Source: Orrella dioscoreae
GTDB taxonomy: Bacteria; Pseudomonadota; Gammaproteobacteria; Burkholderiales; Burkholderiaceae_B
Reading direction: 5' to 3'
Assembly: GCF_900089455.2 (NCBI RefSeq)
Contig: NZ_LT907988.1
Location: forward strand, 248,001 to 312,000
DNA: 64,000 nt
A program made the translations under genes and the position numbers. The first letter of the stretch is position 1, and the number at the start of each line of letters is the position of its first letter. Shown one piece after another: positions 11,127 to 19,807 of the stretch. Under the pieces are notes generated by a model, which saw nothing but the letters and a program-made list of their open reading frames with translations, did not search any database and was not told the DNA's origin.

Positions 11127-11148
11127 ATACCGTCAAAACACCGTCAGG
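11127..11148. repeat. Inner repeat, right copy (possible recombinase arm site)
   Basis: Near-copy of the motif at 10462-10484 (ATACCG-T-CAAAAC-ACCGTCAGG), same orientation. It lies between the higBA promoter and the tRNA-Thr 3' end. Confidence 0.45.
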
Positions 11149-11259
11149 TGTCGGCATCTGGCAATAGACTTCTCGGGACTGCTATGGACAATAAAAACCC
11201 GCAGCGCTAGCACTGGTGCGGGTTTGGTGTGCGGTCCTGGACTTCAATGGACACTACAG

Positions 11260-11280
11260 TGGTGCCGGTGAAAGGAATCG
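11260..11280. repeat. Right direct repeat (putative att site inside tRNA-Thr)
   Basis: These 21 bases are the 3' end of tRNA-Thr, including the encoded CCA, and are duplicated exactly at 10386-10406. The tRNA remains intact on this side, as expected when an element integrates and restores the tRNA end. Confidence 0.85.
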
Positions 11281-11335
11281 AACCCTCGACCTTCGCATTA
11301 CAAGTGCGCTGCTCTACCAACTGAGCTACACCGGC
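11260..11335 (-). tRNA. tRNA-Thr (anticodon TGT)
   Basis: On the minus strand 76 bases form a tRNA: acceptor GCCGGTG paired with CACCGGC, D-arm GCTCAGTTGGTAGAGC, anticodon loop CTTGTAA (TGT, threonine), T-arm with GGTTCGATTCC and an encoded CCA end. It serves as the integration site of the adjacent higBA island and lies 58 bp from sspB. Confidence 0.97.
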
Positions 11336-11393
11336 AAAGCCGCCCTGGGGAAGGGCGGCGGGGGTGGGGCCGGGAAGCCGGCCGCCACGGATA

Positions 11394-11867
11394 TTACTTG
11401 ACGATCGTGAGACGCGGGCGCTTGGGCTCGTCGTCGGGGCCTGACGGGTCGTCGTCGGTGTCCGGCGCGGCCGGATCGGCCGGGACGGACTGCACCGCCG
11501 ACGTGTCGCCAGCCTGATCGGGGGCCAGGCCTTCGGGCAGTTCGTCGTCCGCGGGCGGTTCGACTTCGAAGCCCATGCCGGCGCCGGTTTCGCGCGCATA
11601 AATGGCGGAAACGGCGTAGATCGGCACCGATACGTGCTCGGTGACGCCGCCGAAGCGGGCCTGGAACTCGATGAACTCGTTGCCCAGCGTCAGCTGGTTG
11701 GTGGCCAGCGTGCCGATGTTCAACGTGATCTGGCCGTCCTGCACGTGCGCCAGCGGCACCCGGGTGCGGGCATCGGTCTTGACCACGACATAAGGCGTGT
11801 AGCCGTTGTCCGTGCACCACTCATGCAGGGCACGGATCAGGTACGGCTTGGTCGACGTTTCGCCCAT
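11394..11867 (-). CDS. sspB: ClpXP protease specificity-enhancing factor SspB
   Basis: SspB tethers ssrA-tagged proteins to ClpXP. The 157-residue product has the substrate-binding domain in about its first 110 residues (start TSTKPYLIRALHEWC, then VPLAHVQDGQITLNI) and a flexible acidic tail ending in PKRPRLTIVK, the ClpX-docking peptide. The ATG at 11867 lies directly behind the sspA stop and gives the normal N-terminus. It is co-transcribed with sspA downstream of petABC, the standard betaproteobacterial order. Confidence 0.95.
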   Translation of the reverse strand: MGETSTKPYLIRALHEWCTDNGYTPYVVVKTDARTRVPLAHVQDGQITLNIGTLATNQLTLGNEFIEFQARFGGVTEHVSVPIYAVSAIYARETGAGMGFEVEPPADDELPEGLAPDQAGDTSAVQSVPADPAAPDTDDDPSGPDDEPKRPRLTIVK

Positions 11868-11869
11868 CC

Positions 11870-12481
11870 TCAACGCCGCATGACTTTTTCGGACGGGGTC
11901 AGCGCTTCGATGTAGGCCGGGCGCGAGAAGATGCGCTCGGCGTACTTCTGGATGGGCGCCGCGTTCTTCGGCAGTTCGATGCCGTAGTGGTCCAGGCGCC
12001 ACAGCAGCGGGGCCACGGCGACGTCCAGCATCGAGAACTCTTCGCCCAGCATGAACTTGCTCTTGATGAGCATGGGGGCGAGCTGGGCCAGGCGGTCGCG
12101 GATCGCGGCGCGGGCGGCGGCCAGCTTCTTCTCGTCGGGGCGGTTGGAACGGTCTTCCAGCACCGAGACGTGCGAGAAGAGTTCCTTCTCGAAGTTGTAC
12201 AGGAACAGGCGCGTGCGGGCGCGCATGACGGGGTCGGCCGGCATGAGCTGCGGGTGCGGGAAGCGCTCGTCGATGTACTCGTTGATGATGTTCGACTCGT
12301 ACAGGACGAGATCGCGCTCGACCAGGATGGGGACCTGGCCGTACGGGTTCATCACCGAGATGTCCTCGGGCTTGTTGTAGAGGTCTATGTCACGGATTTC
12401 GAAGTCCATGCCTTTTTCGAACAACACGAACCGGCAGCGTTGCGAGAACGGGCACGTGGTTCCGGAATAGAGCACCATCAT
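11870..12481 (-). CDS. sspA: Stringent starvation protein A (GST-fold)
   Basis: A 203-residue glutathione-S-transferase-fold protein. The thioredoxin-like half starts VLYSGTTCPFSQRCRFVLFEKG, with NPYGQVPILVERD and LYESNIINEYIDERFPHPQL; the helical half follows. SspA binds RNA polymerase and alters transcription under starvation. Its place between petC and sspB separates it from general GSTs. Two consecutive ATG codons make the start ambiguous by one residue. Confidence 0.93.
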   Translation of the reverse strand: MMVLYSGTTCPFSQRCRFVLFEKGMDFEIRDIDLYNKPEDISVMNPYGQVPILVERDLVLYESNIINEYIDERFPHPQLMPADPVMRARTRLFLYNFEKELFSHVSVLEDRSNRPDEKKLAAARAAIRDRLAQLAPMLIKSKFMLGEEFSMLDVAVAPLLWRLDHYGIELPKNAAPIQKYAERIFSRPAYIEALTPSEKVMRR

Positions 12482-12586
12482 GGCGGGGATTCCATCCTTG
12501 ATATCAAAGCGAAAGGCCAGTGCCGGCGGGTGTCGCAGGCACTGGCCCCGGACGCCGGACCGAGGGGTCCGACGCGGCGTAGACAG

Positions 12587-13438
12587 TTATTTTACGTGTT
12601 TCCAGTAGGAAGCATTCAAACGCCATGCAACCACGAAGAAAACGCCCAGGAAAAGCAGCACCCAGACGCCCAGCTGCTGGCGCTGGCGCTTGACCGGCTC
12701 GGCCATCCAGGCCATGAAGTTGGTCAGGTCCGCGACGTCCTGGTCGAACTGGCGCGCGGCAGCCGGATCCAGGGCCTTGAAGCGGTTCTCGACCGAGCCA
12801 TGGCCGGTGTAGTTGGCCAGCGGTTCCTTCTCGACGCTGACGAAGCCCTGGGCGTCGTAGGTGGTCTTCACGCGCTCCCAGCCTTCGGCGCCGTCCTTGG
12901 CCACCTTGTGGACTTCGGTGCGGGTGAGTTCGCGCGGGCCTTGCTGCGCCCACATGACGTGCGGCATGCCGACGCTGGGGAACACGAGGTTGTCCCAGCC
13001 CGAGGCCTTGCTGGCGTCGCGGTAGAAGGTGCGCAGGTAGGTGTAGAGGTAGTCGGCGCCCGAGGGGCCGGCGTTGATCGACTTGGCGCGCGCGATGACC
13101 GAGAGGTCGGGCGGCGTCGTGCCGAACCACTTCTTGGCGTCCTGCGGCGTCATGGCGATGTGCATCAGGTCGCCGATCTTCTCGCCGGTGAACAGCAGGT
13201 TGTCGCGGATCTGGTCGTCCGTGAGCCCGATGTCGGCCAGCTTGTTGTAGCGCATGGAGTTCGCGCTATGACAGTTCAGACAGTAGTTGACGAAGAGCTT
13301 CGCGCCGTTCTGCAGCGAGGCCATGTCATTGATGTTCTTGGGCGCGCGCTCCAGCGGGAAGTCCCCGCCGGCCGCCAGGGCGGCCGTGCAGGAGAGCGTC
13401 AGTGCGAAGGCACCCAGCAGCTTCTTGATCATGCTCAT
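12587..13438 (-). CDS. petC: Cytochrome c1 subunit of the bc1 complex
   Basis: The 283-residue product has a cleavable signal peptide (about residues 1-23), the heme-binding CLNCH at residues 53-57 followed by SANSMRYNKL, and a C-terminal membrane anchor (VWVLLFLGVFFVVAWRL). It passes electrons from the Rieske protein to soluble cytochrome c or the terminal oxidase. The ATG at 13438 is preferred because it gives a typical signal peptide; an upstream in-frame start would add 11 unlikely residues. Third gene of petABC. Confidence 0.96.
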   Translation of the reverse strand: MSMIKKLLGAFALTLSCTAALAAGGDFPLERAPKNINDMASLQNGAKLFVNYCLNCHSANSMRYNKLADIGLTDDQIRDNLLFTGEKIGDLMHIAMTPQDAKKWFGTTPPDLSVIARAKSINAGPSGADYLYTYLRTFYRDASKASGWDNLVFPSVGMPHVMWAQQGPRELTRTEVHKVAKDGAEGWERVKTTYDAQGFVSVEKEPLANYTGHGSVENRFKALDPAAARQFDQDVADLTNFMAWMAEPVKRQRQQLGVWVLLFLGVFFVVAWRLNASYWKHVK

Positions 13439-13460
13439 TCCGTTGATTCCTGTGGCCGGC

Positions 13461-14846
13461 TCAGTGGGCATGGAAGGTGACGCGGTCGGGGACCGGCTTG
13501 AAGGTCCCGAGGCGGCTCCACACGGGCATCAGCAGGAAGAAGCCCAGGTAGATCACGGTGCCGACCTGCGACATCAGGTTGAACACGTCGGTGGGCGCCT
13601 GCGTACCGAGGTAGCCCAGGATCACGAAGTTGATGAGGAAGATGGCGTACAGCCACTTGTGCCAGCCCGGACGGTAGCGGATCGACTTGACCGGGCTGTG
13701 GTCCAGCCAGGGCAGGAAGAACAGGATCACGACCGCGCCGCCCATGGCCACGACGCCCCAGAACTTGGCGTCGATGGCACGCAGCAGGACGGCCACGCCG
13801 ATCAGCACGACCGGCACGGCGATGCGCAGGACGCCCTTCAGGCCGCCCTTCAGGTAGAGCCCGATGGCGCCCAGCACGCAGAAGCCGGCCAGCACCCAGG
13901 TGAACTCGTCGGTGGTGGCGCGCAGCATCGAGTAGAACGGCGTGAAGTACCAGACCGGCGCGATGTGCGGCGGGGTCTTCAGCGGGTCTGCCGGCAGGAA
14001 GTTGTTGTACTCCAGGAAGTAGCCGCCCATTTCCGGCGCGAAGAACACGATGGCCGCGAAGACGATGAGGAAGCCCGCCACGCCCACGATGTCGTGCACC
14101 GTGTAGAAGGGGTGGAAGGGAATGCCGTCGAGCGGACGGCCATGGCGGTCCTTGTACTTCTTGATTTCCACGCCGTCGGGGTTGTTCGAGCCGACCTCGT
14201 GCAGCGCCACCAGGTGCGCCGCGACCAGGCCCACCAGCACCAGCGGGATGGCAATGACGTGGAAGGAGAAGAAGCGGTTGAGCGTGGCATCGGACACGAC
14301 GTAGTCGCCGCGGATCCAGATGGACAGCTCGGGGCCGATGTAGGGGATGGCGGAGAACAGGTTCACGATCACCTGCGCGCCCCAGTAGGACATCTGGCCC
14401 CAGGGCAGCAGGTAGCCGAAGAAGGCCTCGGCCATCAGGCACAGGAAGATGGCCACGCCGAAGATCCACACCAGCTCGCGCGGCTTGCGGTAGGAGCCGT
14501 AGAAGAGGCCCCGCAGCATGTGGAGATAGACCACGACGAAGAACATCGAGGCGCCGGTCGAGTGCATGTAGCGCACCAGCCAGCCCCACGGGACCTCGCG
14601 CATGATGTATTCGACGGATTCGAACGCGCGGGCGGCGTCCGGCTTGTAGTGCATGACCAGGAAGATGCCGGTCACGATCTGCAGCACCAGGACCAGCAGG
14701 GCCAGGGAGCCGAAGAAATACCAGAAATTGAAGTTCTTGGGCGCGTAGTACTCGGAAAGATGGGCTTTCCACAGCGTGCTTGCCGGGAAGCGCCGGTCTA
14801 CCCAGCCCAAGAGACCTGTCGTCTCGACGATTTTGTCGCCAGCCAT
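13461..14846 (-). CDS. petB: Cytochrome b subunit of the bc1 complex
   Basis: A 461-residue integral membrane protein carrying both b hemes of ubiquinol:cytochrome c reductase. Family marks include HYKPDAARAFESVEYI, the His-bearing segments MHSTGASMFFVVVYLHML and FHVIAIPLVLVGLVAAHLV, and PVWYFTPFYSMLR. Length is right for the fused cytochrome b of proteobacteria, with about nine hydrophobic segments. It lies between petA and petC with short gaps, so the three are an operon. Confidence 0.97.
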   Translation of the reverse strand: MAGDKIVETTGLLGWVDRRFPASTLWKAHLSEYYAPKNFNFWYFFGSLALLVLVLQIVTGIFLVMHYKPDAARAFESVEYIMREVPWGWLVRYMHSTGASMFFVVVYLHMLRGLFYGSYRKPRELVWIFGVAIFLCLMAEAFFGYLLPWGQMSYWGAQVIVNLFSAIPYIGPELSIWIRGDYVVSDATLNRFFSFHVIAIPLVLVGLVAAHLVALHEVGSNNPDGVEIKKYKDRHGRPLDGIPFHPFYTVHDIVGVAGFLIVFAAIVFFAPEMGGYFLEYNNFLPADPLKTPPHIAPVWYFTPFYSMLRATTDEFTWVLAGFCVLGAIGLYLKGGLKGVLRIAVPVVLIGVAVLLRAIDAKFWGVVAMGGAVVILFFLPWLDHSPVKSIRYRPGWHKWLYAIFLINFVILGYLGTQAPTDVFNLMSQVGTVIYLGFFLLMPVWSRLGTFKPVPDRVTFHAH

Positions 14847-14917
14847 GTGATGGCTCCTTCTACGTTCTGTAGTCGCGTGATGTGATTGACGGATTCAGCA
14901 AGGCGAGGCCGCGAGCC

Positions 14918-15559
14918 TCAGGCCTTGTTGTCCTCGTCAACCCCGACGATGATCCGGGTGTCGCTCAGGTACTGATAGGGCGGCACCTCGAGGTTGTCGG
15001 GCGCGGGTTTGTTCTTGTAGACGCGGCCTGCCATGTCGAAGGTCGAGCCGTGGCAGGGGCAGATGAAACCGCCGGCCCAGTCGGAGGGCAGGCTGGGCTG
15101 CGCGCCCATCGCGAAGCGCGGCGTGGGCGAACAGCCCAGGTGCGTGCAGATGCCGACCGTGACGAGCACGTCGGGCTTGCGCGAGCGGTATTCGTTCTTG
15201 GCGTACTCGGGGGTGTAGCCGGGGCGTTCCGACGCTGGGTCGGCCATCTGGCTGTCCAGGCCCTTCAGGGCCGCGAGCTGTTCGTCGGTGCGGCGGATGA
15301 TCCAGACGGGTTTGCCCCGCCATTCGACCGTGCGCATCTGGCCGGGAGCCAGGTCGCCGATATCCACTTCGACGGGCGCGCCCGCAGCCTTGGCGCGCTC
15401 GGACGGCGCGAAGGTGCTGACGAACGGTAGGGCGGTTGCCGCGCCTGCGACACCGCCGACCGCACAGGTCGCGCCTATCCAGAATCGCCGCGAGGGATCC
15501 GGGGGCAAATTGGGTGCCACCGCGCCATCGTCGTCGACAACAATCGTATCCTGACTCAT
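14918..15559 (-). CDS. petA: Rieske iron-sulfur subunit of the bc1 complex
   Basis: The 213-residue product has a twin-arginine signal-anchor (SRRFWIG at residues 23-29, then an Ala/Gly/Val-rich segment). The 2Fe-2S site is CTHLGC at 138-143 and CPCHGS at 167-172: C138, H140, C167 and H170 are ligands, with C143 and C169 placed for the stabilising disulfide. It takes electrons from ubiquinol. The ATG at 15559 gives the usual MSQDTIV start. Export should need the TatABC system encoded at 19-21 kb. Confidence 0.97.
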   Translation of the reverse strand: MSQDTIVVDDDGAVAPNLPPDPSRRFWIGATCAVGGVAGAATALPFVSTFAPSERAKAAGAPVEVDIGDLAPGQMRTVEWRGKPVWIIRRTDEQLAALKGLDSQMADPASERPGYTPEYAKNEYRSRKPDVLVTVGICTHLGCSPTPRFAMGAQPSLPSDWAGGFICPCHGSTFDMAGRVYKNKPAPDNLEVPPYQYLSDTRIIVGVDEDNKA

Positions 15560-15909
15560 CTTCCCATCCTGTGTTGTGCCCGGCGGTAGAACACCACCTC
15601 CGTGCCGCTCCCGGACTGGCTGTCGCCCCGAGGGGGCGACGGATGGCCAGAGAGCAGCCCGTCGGCGCAAAGACCGTCCGCTTGCGGCGGAGTGACCGGA
15701 CCTTGCCTGGAATAATGCCGCGGGATACAGCCGCGTCGCTTGCGCATCATCAAGACACGCGCGAATTTCTACTGGTTTTTACCTAGTGCTGTTTTTCTAC
15801 TGATACTAGCCAGGATTTGTGAGCAGCGGTGTCTCCCGCGCTTTTGTCTCCTAGTAACCCCTTATTATAGCGCCAGCCCACTGTCGGGCGGCAATTGTTG
15901 GGGGCCAGA
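15560..15909. promoter_or_regulatory. Divergent petABC / mscL intergenic region
   Basis: This 350-bp gap holds no gene. Towards petA there is a GC-rich inverted repeat (GTCGCCCC-GAG-GGGGCGAC, 15622-15640). The central part is AT-rich and holds two direct copies of TTTCTACTG (about 15766 and 15794, 28 bp apart), possibly tandem regulator sites for petABC. Before mscL, TTGTCT followed after 16 bp by TATAGC is a candidate sigma-70 promoter. These are readings by eye. Confidence 0.4.
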
Positions 15910-16365
15910 ATGAGTAAAGCAGGCGGTATTCTCAAGGAGTTTCGCGATTTCGCAACCAAGGGCAATGTCATCGACCTCGCGGTCGGTGTGATCATCGGCG
16001 CGGCTTTCGGCAAGATCGTCGACTCGCTGGTGAAAGACGTGGTCATGCCCTTGGTGAACTTCGTCCTCGGCGGTTCCGTGGACTTCAGCAACAAGTTCCT
16101 GGTGCTGCGCGCGCCCGAGGGCTATACCGGTCCGCAGACCTACGCCGAACTGACCCAGGCGGGCGCCATCGTGTTCGCGTGGGGCAACTTCATCACCATC
16201 CTGATCAACTTCATCCTGCTGGCCTTCGTGATCTTCTGGATGGTCAAGGCCGTGAACGCCGCGCGCCGCAAGCAGGAAGCCGAGCCGGCAGCGCCCGCCG
16301 CGCCTACGCCTCCTCCCGAGGACGTGGCGCTGCTGCGCGAGATTCGCGACCTGCTGAAGCGTTGA
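15910..16365 (+). CDS. mscL: Large-conductance mechanosensitive channel MscL
   Basis: A 151-residue channel subunit that opens under membrane tension to release solutes during hypo-osmotic shock. The amphipathic N-terminus ([20 protein letters not shown]) leads into TM1 ([21 protein letters not shown]). TM2 is around residues 85-105 and the end is a charged helix ([11 protein letters not shown]). The ATG at 15910 is used because it gives the family N-terminus; an upstream in-frame start would add five residues. Confidence 0.97.
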   Translation: MSKAGGILKEFRDFATKGNVIDLAVGVIIGAAFGKIVDSLVKDVVMPLVNFVLGGSVDFSNKFLVLRAPEGYTGPQTYAELTQAGAIVFAWGNFITILINFILLAFVIFWMVKAVNAARRKQEAEPAAPAAPTPPPEDVALLREIRDLLKR

Positions 16366-16412
16366 TCCGGTACCCTGGGGGCAAGGCGCGCCAGCCTGGC
16401 TGGCGGCCCGCC

Positions 16413-17189
16413 TCAGACGGGGTTGTCGATGTCGATGAAGTCCACGCGGATGCCGAAACGCGCCGCGATGGCTTCGCCCAGTGCCTGCACGCCATAGCGC
16501 TCGGTGGCGTGATGGCCGGCGCCAATGAAGGCGGTGCCGGTCTCGCGGGCCAGGTGCGTGTTGGGTTCCGAGGCTTCGCCGGTCAGGTAGACGGTGGCGC
16601 CGGCATCCAGCGCGGCCTGCATGAAGCCTTGCGCGCCGCCCGTGCACCAGGCGATGCGGTCCAGGGGCTGGCGGGCATCGCCCACCACCAGCGGCTTGCG
16701 GCCCAGGCGGGCCTGCACCTGTTCGGCGAATTCGCCAAGCGTGCGCAGGCCGGGCGCGGTGCCGGTCCAGATGAGGTTGTCGGGTCCGCAGTTGCGGGGC
16801 GCGCCGGTGTCGGTCCGTTCCGGCTCCAGGCCCAGCACGCGTGCCAGCTGCGCGTTGTTGCCCCAGTCGGGGTGGGCATCCAGCGGCAGGTGATACGCGT
16901 AGAGGTTCAGCGCGTGGGCGAGTGCAAGCGCCAGCCGCGTGCGGCGCGTGCCGCGCACCCGCGGGTCTTCGTTCTTCCAGAACCAGCCGTGGTGCACGAG
17001 CACGGCGTCGGCGCCGCGCGCGATGGCTTCGCGCAGCAGCGCCTCGCTGGCGGTGACGCCAGCGATAATGTGCTTCACGACGGGCTTGCCTTCGACCTGC
17101 TGGCCATTGGGACAGTAGTCCTTGAAACGCGCGACTTGCAGGACATCGTCCAGCCATGCAGAGAGTTCGCGAGTGCTTACCTGATTCAT
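16413..17189 (-). CDS. NIF3-family dinuclear metal-binding protein
   Basis: A 258-residue member of the NIF3/YbgI family. Metal-binding segments are visible: [12 protein letters not shown] near the middle and the C-terminal [19 protein letters not shown]. Related proteins form hexameric rings with two metals per subunit, and their activity is debated. The ATG at 17189 is only 22 bp from the oppositely oriented protease gene, so promoters of one or both must lie inside the neighbouring reading frame. Confidence 0.93.
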   Translation of the reverse strand: MNQVSTRELSAWLDDVLQVARFKDYCPNGQQVEGKPVVKHIIAGVTASEALLREAIARGADAVLVHHGWFWKNEDPRVRGTRRTRLALALAHALNLYAYHLPLDAHPDWGNNAQLARVLGLEPERTDTGAPRNCGPDNLIWTGTAPGLRTLGEFAEQVQARLGRKPLVVGDARQPLDRIAWCTGGAQGFMQAALDAGATVYLTGEASEPNTHLARETGTAFIGAGHHATERYGVQALGEAIAARFGIRVDFIDIDNPV

Positions 17190-17211
17190 TTTCTTGCCGC
17201 CTTTCCGAAAC

Positions 17212-18378
17212 ATGCGTCGATACTGGCTGATCTTCGCCCAGACCGTCACGGTGAGTCTGGCCATTCTATTCGTGGTGACGACCCTGCGCCCGGACTGGCT
17301 GCGGCTGAACGGCAATGGGGGGGCCGCGCCCGCGCCGGCGGCTGCGCCCAATGGCGTGCCCGCGGCGAGCGGCCTGGTGCCCGGCGTGTCGTTTTCGCAG
17401 GCCGTGGCGCGTGCCGCGCCGTCGGTGGTGAACGTCTTCACCAGCAAGACCGTGTCCGTGCCGCTGGTGCCGCTGCCCGACGACGATCCGGTGCTGCGCG
17501 ACCTGCTGGGCAAGGTGCCGGGCCTGAGCCGGCGCGAGGAAAGCACCAGCCTGGGCTCGGGCGTGATCGTCAGCGCATCGGGCTATGTGCTGACCAACTA
17601 TCACGTGGTGAAGGCCGCCGAGTCGGTCGAGGTGGCGCTGGCCGATGGCAGGCAGACCGCCGCCAAGGTGGTGGGCGCCGACCCTGAAACGGACCTGGCC
17701 GTGCTGAAGATCGCGCTGTCCGACCTGCCCGTGATGACGCTGGGCGACGCGACGCAGCTGCAGGTGGGCGACGTGGCGCTGGCCATCGGCAATCCTTTCG
17801 GCGTGGGCCAGACGACCACCATGGGCATCGTCTCGGCGCTGGGCCGCAACCGGCTGGGCATCAATCCGTATGAGAACTTCATCCAGACCGACGCCGCGAT
17901 CAATCCCGGCAACTCCGGCGGCGCGCTGATCGACCACCAGGGCCGGCTGATCGGCATCAACACGGCGATCTATTCGCAGTCGGGTGGGTCGGTGGGCATC
18001 GGCTTTGCCATTCCGGCACAGGCCGCGCTGCGGGTGATGGAGCAGATCGTCGAGCACGGCGCGGTGGTGCGCGGCTGGCTGGGCGTCGAACCCCAGGACA
18101 TCACCGCCGATCTGGCCCGAGCTTTCGGGCTGGCGCGGCCCGGAGGGGTCATCATCGCCGGCGTGCTGCGCGAGGGACCTGCCGGCAAGGCGGGCCTGCG
18201 TACCGGTGACATCGTGGAGGCCATCGGTGAGCAGCCGGTGCGCGACACCACGTCGTTGCTGGCGCTGATCGCGGCCTTGCCGCCGAAGTCGGAGGTCATC
18301 GTGCATGTCCGCCGCGGCGGGAAGGCCCTGGAAGTGCCCGTGGTCGTGGGCATGCGGCCGGGCAAGCCTGGCGGCTAG
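17212..18378 (+). CDS. DegS/HtrA-like membrane-anchored serine protease, one PDZ domain
   Basis: The 388-residue product has one N-terminal membrane segment (about residues 5-24), a trypsin-like domain with catalytic triad H131 (TNYHVV), D161 (ETDLAVL) and S235 (NPGNSGGA), and a single PDZ domain at about 285-385. One anchor plus one PDZ matches DegS, which cuts anti-sigma factors, rather than two-PDZ DegP. No rseA or rpoE lies nearby, so the target is unknown. The ATG at 17212 is preferred over an in-frame TTG at 17194; neither has a strong ribosome site. Confidence 0.9.
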   Translation: MRRYWLIFAQTVTVSLAILFVVTTLRPDWLRLNGNGGAAPAPAAAPNGVPAASGLVPGVSFSQAVARAAPSVVNVFTSKTVSVPLVPLPDDDPVLRDLLGKVPGLSRREESTSLGSGVIVSASGYVLTNYHVVKAAESVEVALADGRQTAAKVVGADPETDLAVLKIALSDLPVMTLGDATQLQVGDVALAIGNPFGVGQTTTMGIVSALGRNRLGINPYENFIQTDAAINPGNSGGALIDHQGRLIGINTAIYSQSGGSVGIGFAIPAQAALRVMEQIVEHGAVVRGWLGVEPQDITADLARAFGLARPGGVIIAGVLREGPAGKAGLRTGDIVEAIGEQPVRDTTSLLALIAALPPKSEVIVHVRRGGKALEVPVVVGMRPGKPGG

Positions 18379-18422
18379 CGTGCTGTCCCGCAAGCTGGGC
18401 AACTCACGGGGCAGCACGCTAG
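18375..18422. terminator. Inverted repeat across two convergent stop codons
   Basis: A perfect 11-bp inverted repeat (CTAGCGTGCTG / CAGCACGCTAG), extended by TCCCG/CGGGG, has arms containing the stop codons of the protease gene (TAG, 18376-18378) and of the convergent HTH gene (18419-18421). It can form the same hairpin in both transcripts. There is no T-tract, so it may be a processing or Rho-assisted bidirectional terminator. Confidence 0.6.
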
Positions 18423-18727
18423 TCGCGCGGCCGGCGGCGCAGCTTGCGCGCCAGGTCCAGCAGGTAGGCCTGGTCAGGCGCCTGCATGTGGTGATAGGCC
18501 TCCAGCAGGTCGGCCATGTCGTCGTCGGGCGTATAGAACCAGGGCACCGGCAACTGCAGGATGGGGGCCAGCCTGCGCATCAGCGAGAAATCCGGTGTGT
18601 GCTTGCCCCGTTCGTACTGGTTCATGCGTGCACTGGCCGAGGCCGCGTCGATGCCGGCCAGCTGGCCAAGTTTTTCCTGCGAGACACCGAGCCGTTGCCG
18701 GGCCTCTTTCAAGCGATGGGAAAGCAC
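18419..18727 (-). CDS. Small XRE-family helix-turn-helix regulator
   Basis: A 102-residue protein made almost wholly of a helix-turn-helix domain: RLKEARQRLGVSQEKLGQLAG, then ASARMNQYERGKHTPDF, followed by a short helical tail. The target is unknown. The start is uncertain: a GTG at 18727 gives the usual family beginning just before SHRLKEARQ, while a GTG at 18808 would add 27 residues. A long perfect palindrome lies about 140-170 bp upstream and may be its operator, which is speculation. Confidence 0.75.
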   Translation of the reverse strand: MLSHRLKEARQRLGVSQEKLGQLAGIDAASASARMNQYERGKHTPDFSLMRRLAPILQLPVPWFYTPDDDMADLLEAYHHMQAPDQAYLLDLARKLRRRPRD

Positions 18728-18867
18728 GGGCGCGATTCCTGAAACCTTGATCTTGCCGGGAATTCTGGCGGGCACGGCCTGGCAGGGAAGGTGAGAGGAG
18801 CGTTGCACGCCGCGTGCAGTTTGACGCTTTTCGGGCCTGCGGGCCTTGTGCCGGGCGCTTGTGTTTC

Positions 18868-18898
18868 CCGCAATGCCTTGCCGGGCAAGGCATTGCGG
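18868..18898. repeat. 31-bp perfect palindrome in the tatC / HTH gap
   Basis: Fifteen bases on each side of a single central G are exact complements (arm CCGCAATGCCTTGCC). The 306-bp gap 18728-19033 holds no gene. The palindrome lies 135 bp past the tatC stop and 141 bp before the HTH start. It could terminate the tat operon or act as a dimer-binding operator. A T-run is absent, which argues against a standard terminator. Confidence 0.6.
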
Positions 18899-19033
18899 CC
18901 AGCAGGAGTAAACATCAGCCAGACATCAGGAAGCGCGAGCGCGCACGCCGGACGTGGTGCTGCGCCCTCGCGAAGATCGCCAGGACGCAGCAGGGGGAAA
19001 AGGGAAGGCACCCGGCCCCGGGGGGCTGGGGGA

Positions 19034-19807
19034 TCAGGTGCGCTCGGTCAGCGCGCTGTCGTCGCTGCTGGCGGGTGCCGGTTTCTTGATCATGCGGGCA
19101 ATGAGCAGGCCGACCTCGAACAGCAGGCACAGCGGCACGGCCAGCATGAACTGGCTGACGACGTCGGGGGGGGTGACGACCGCCGCGATGATGAAGGCGC
19201 CGACGATGACGTAGCCACGCGCGGCCCGCAGTTGCGCGACCGTGACGACCCCCGTGATGACCAGCACGATCACCACGATGGGGACTTCGAACGTGATGCC
19301 GAAGGCCAGGAACATCGTCATGACGAAGTTCAGGTAGGCCTCGATGTCCGGCGCCGGCGTGATGGACTGCGGCGCGAAGGTGGCGATGAAGTGGAAGACC
19401 GTCTTGAAGACGAAGAAATAGCAGAACGCCATGCCCAGCAGGAACAGCGCCGAGCTGGAGATGATGAGCGGCATGGCCAGGCGCTTTTCATGCCGGTAGA
19501 GGCCGGGCGCCACGAAGGCCCAGGCCTGGTACAGCACCACGGGCAGCGATAGCACGAAGGCGGCCAGCATGGTGACCTTGACGGGCACCATGAAGGGCGT
19601 GATGACGCCCGTGGCGATCATGCGCGTGCCGTCGGGCAGCGAGGCCAGCATGGGCTGGGCCAGCAGGTCATAGATGGCCGAAGGCCCCGGATACATGAAC
19701 AGCACCACGAAGACGCCCAGGACGGCGCCAGCGGCCTTGAGCACGCGCGAACGCAGCTCGACCAGGTGCGAGATGAACGTGTCCTGAGGGAGATCTTCCT
19801 GGCTCAC
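19034..19807 (-). CDS. tatC: Sec-independent protein translocase subunit TatC
   Basis: A 257-residue, six-segment membrane protein that with TatB recognises twin-arginine signals. Family marks are the N-terminal [37 protein letters not shown] and the [14 protein letters not shown] segment. It overlaps the tatB stop by 4 bp. It ends an operon that runs from the his genes through hit and tatAB. Confidence 0.97.
   Translation of the reverse strand: MSQEDLPQDTFISHLVELRSRVLKAAGAVLGVFVVLFMYPGPSAIYDLLAQPMLASLPDGTRMIATGVITPFMVPVKVTMLAAFVLSLPVVLYQAWAFVAPGLYRHEKRLAMPLIISSSALFLLGMAFCYFFVFKTVFHFIATFAPQSITPAPDIEAYLNFVMTMFLAFGITFEVPIVVIVLVITGVVTVAQLRAARGYVIVGAFIIAAVVTPPDVVSQFMLAVPLCLLFEVGLLIARMIKKPAPASSDDSALTERT

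Larger units (their letters stand above)
10386..11280. mobile_element. Small tRNA-Thr-bounded genomic island carrying only higBA
   Basis: About 0.9 kb lies between a perfect 21-bp direct repeat of the tRNA-Thr 3' end. The only genes inside are the higB toxin and higA antitoxin; no integrase or transposase remains. By eye the interval has lower GC than its surroundings. A related motif pair near the two inner ends (10462-10484 and 11127-11148) may be remnants of integrase arm sites. The simplest reading is a larger integrated element deleted down to its addiction module, or a minimal element mobilised in trans. Confidence 0.7.
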
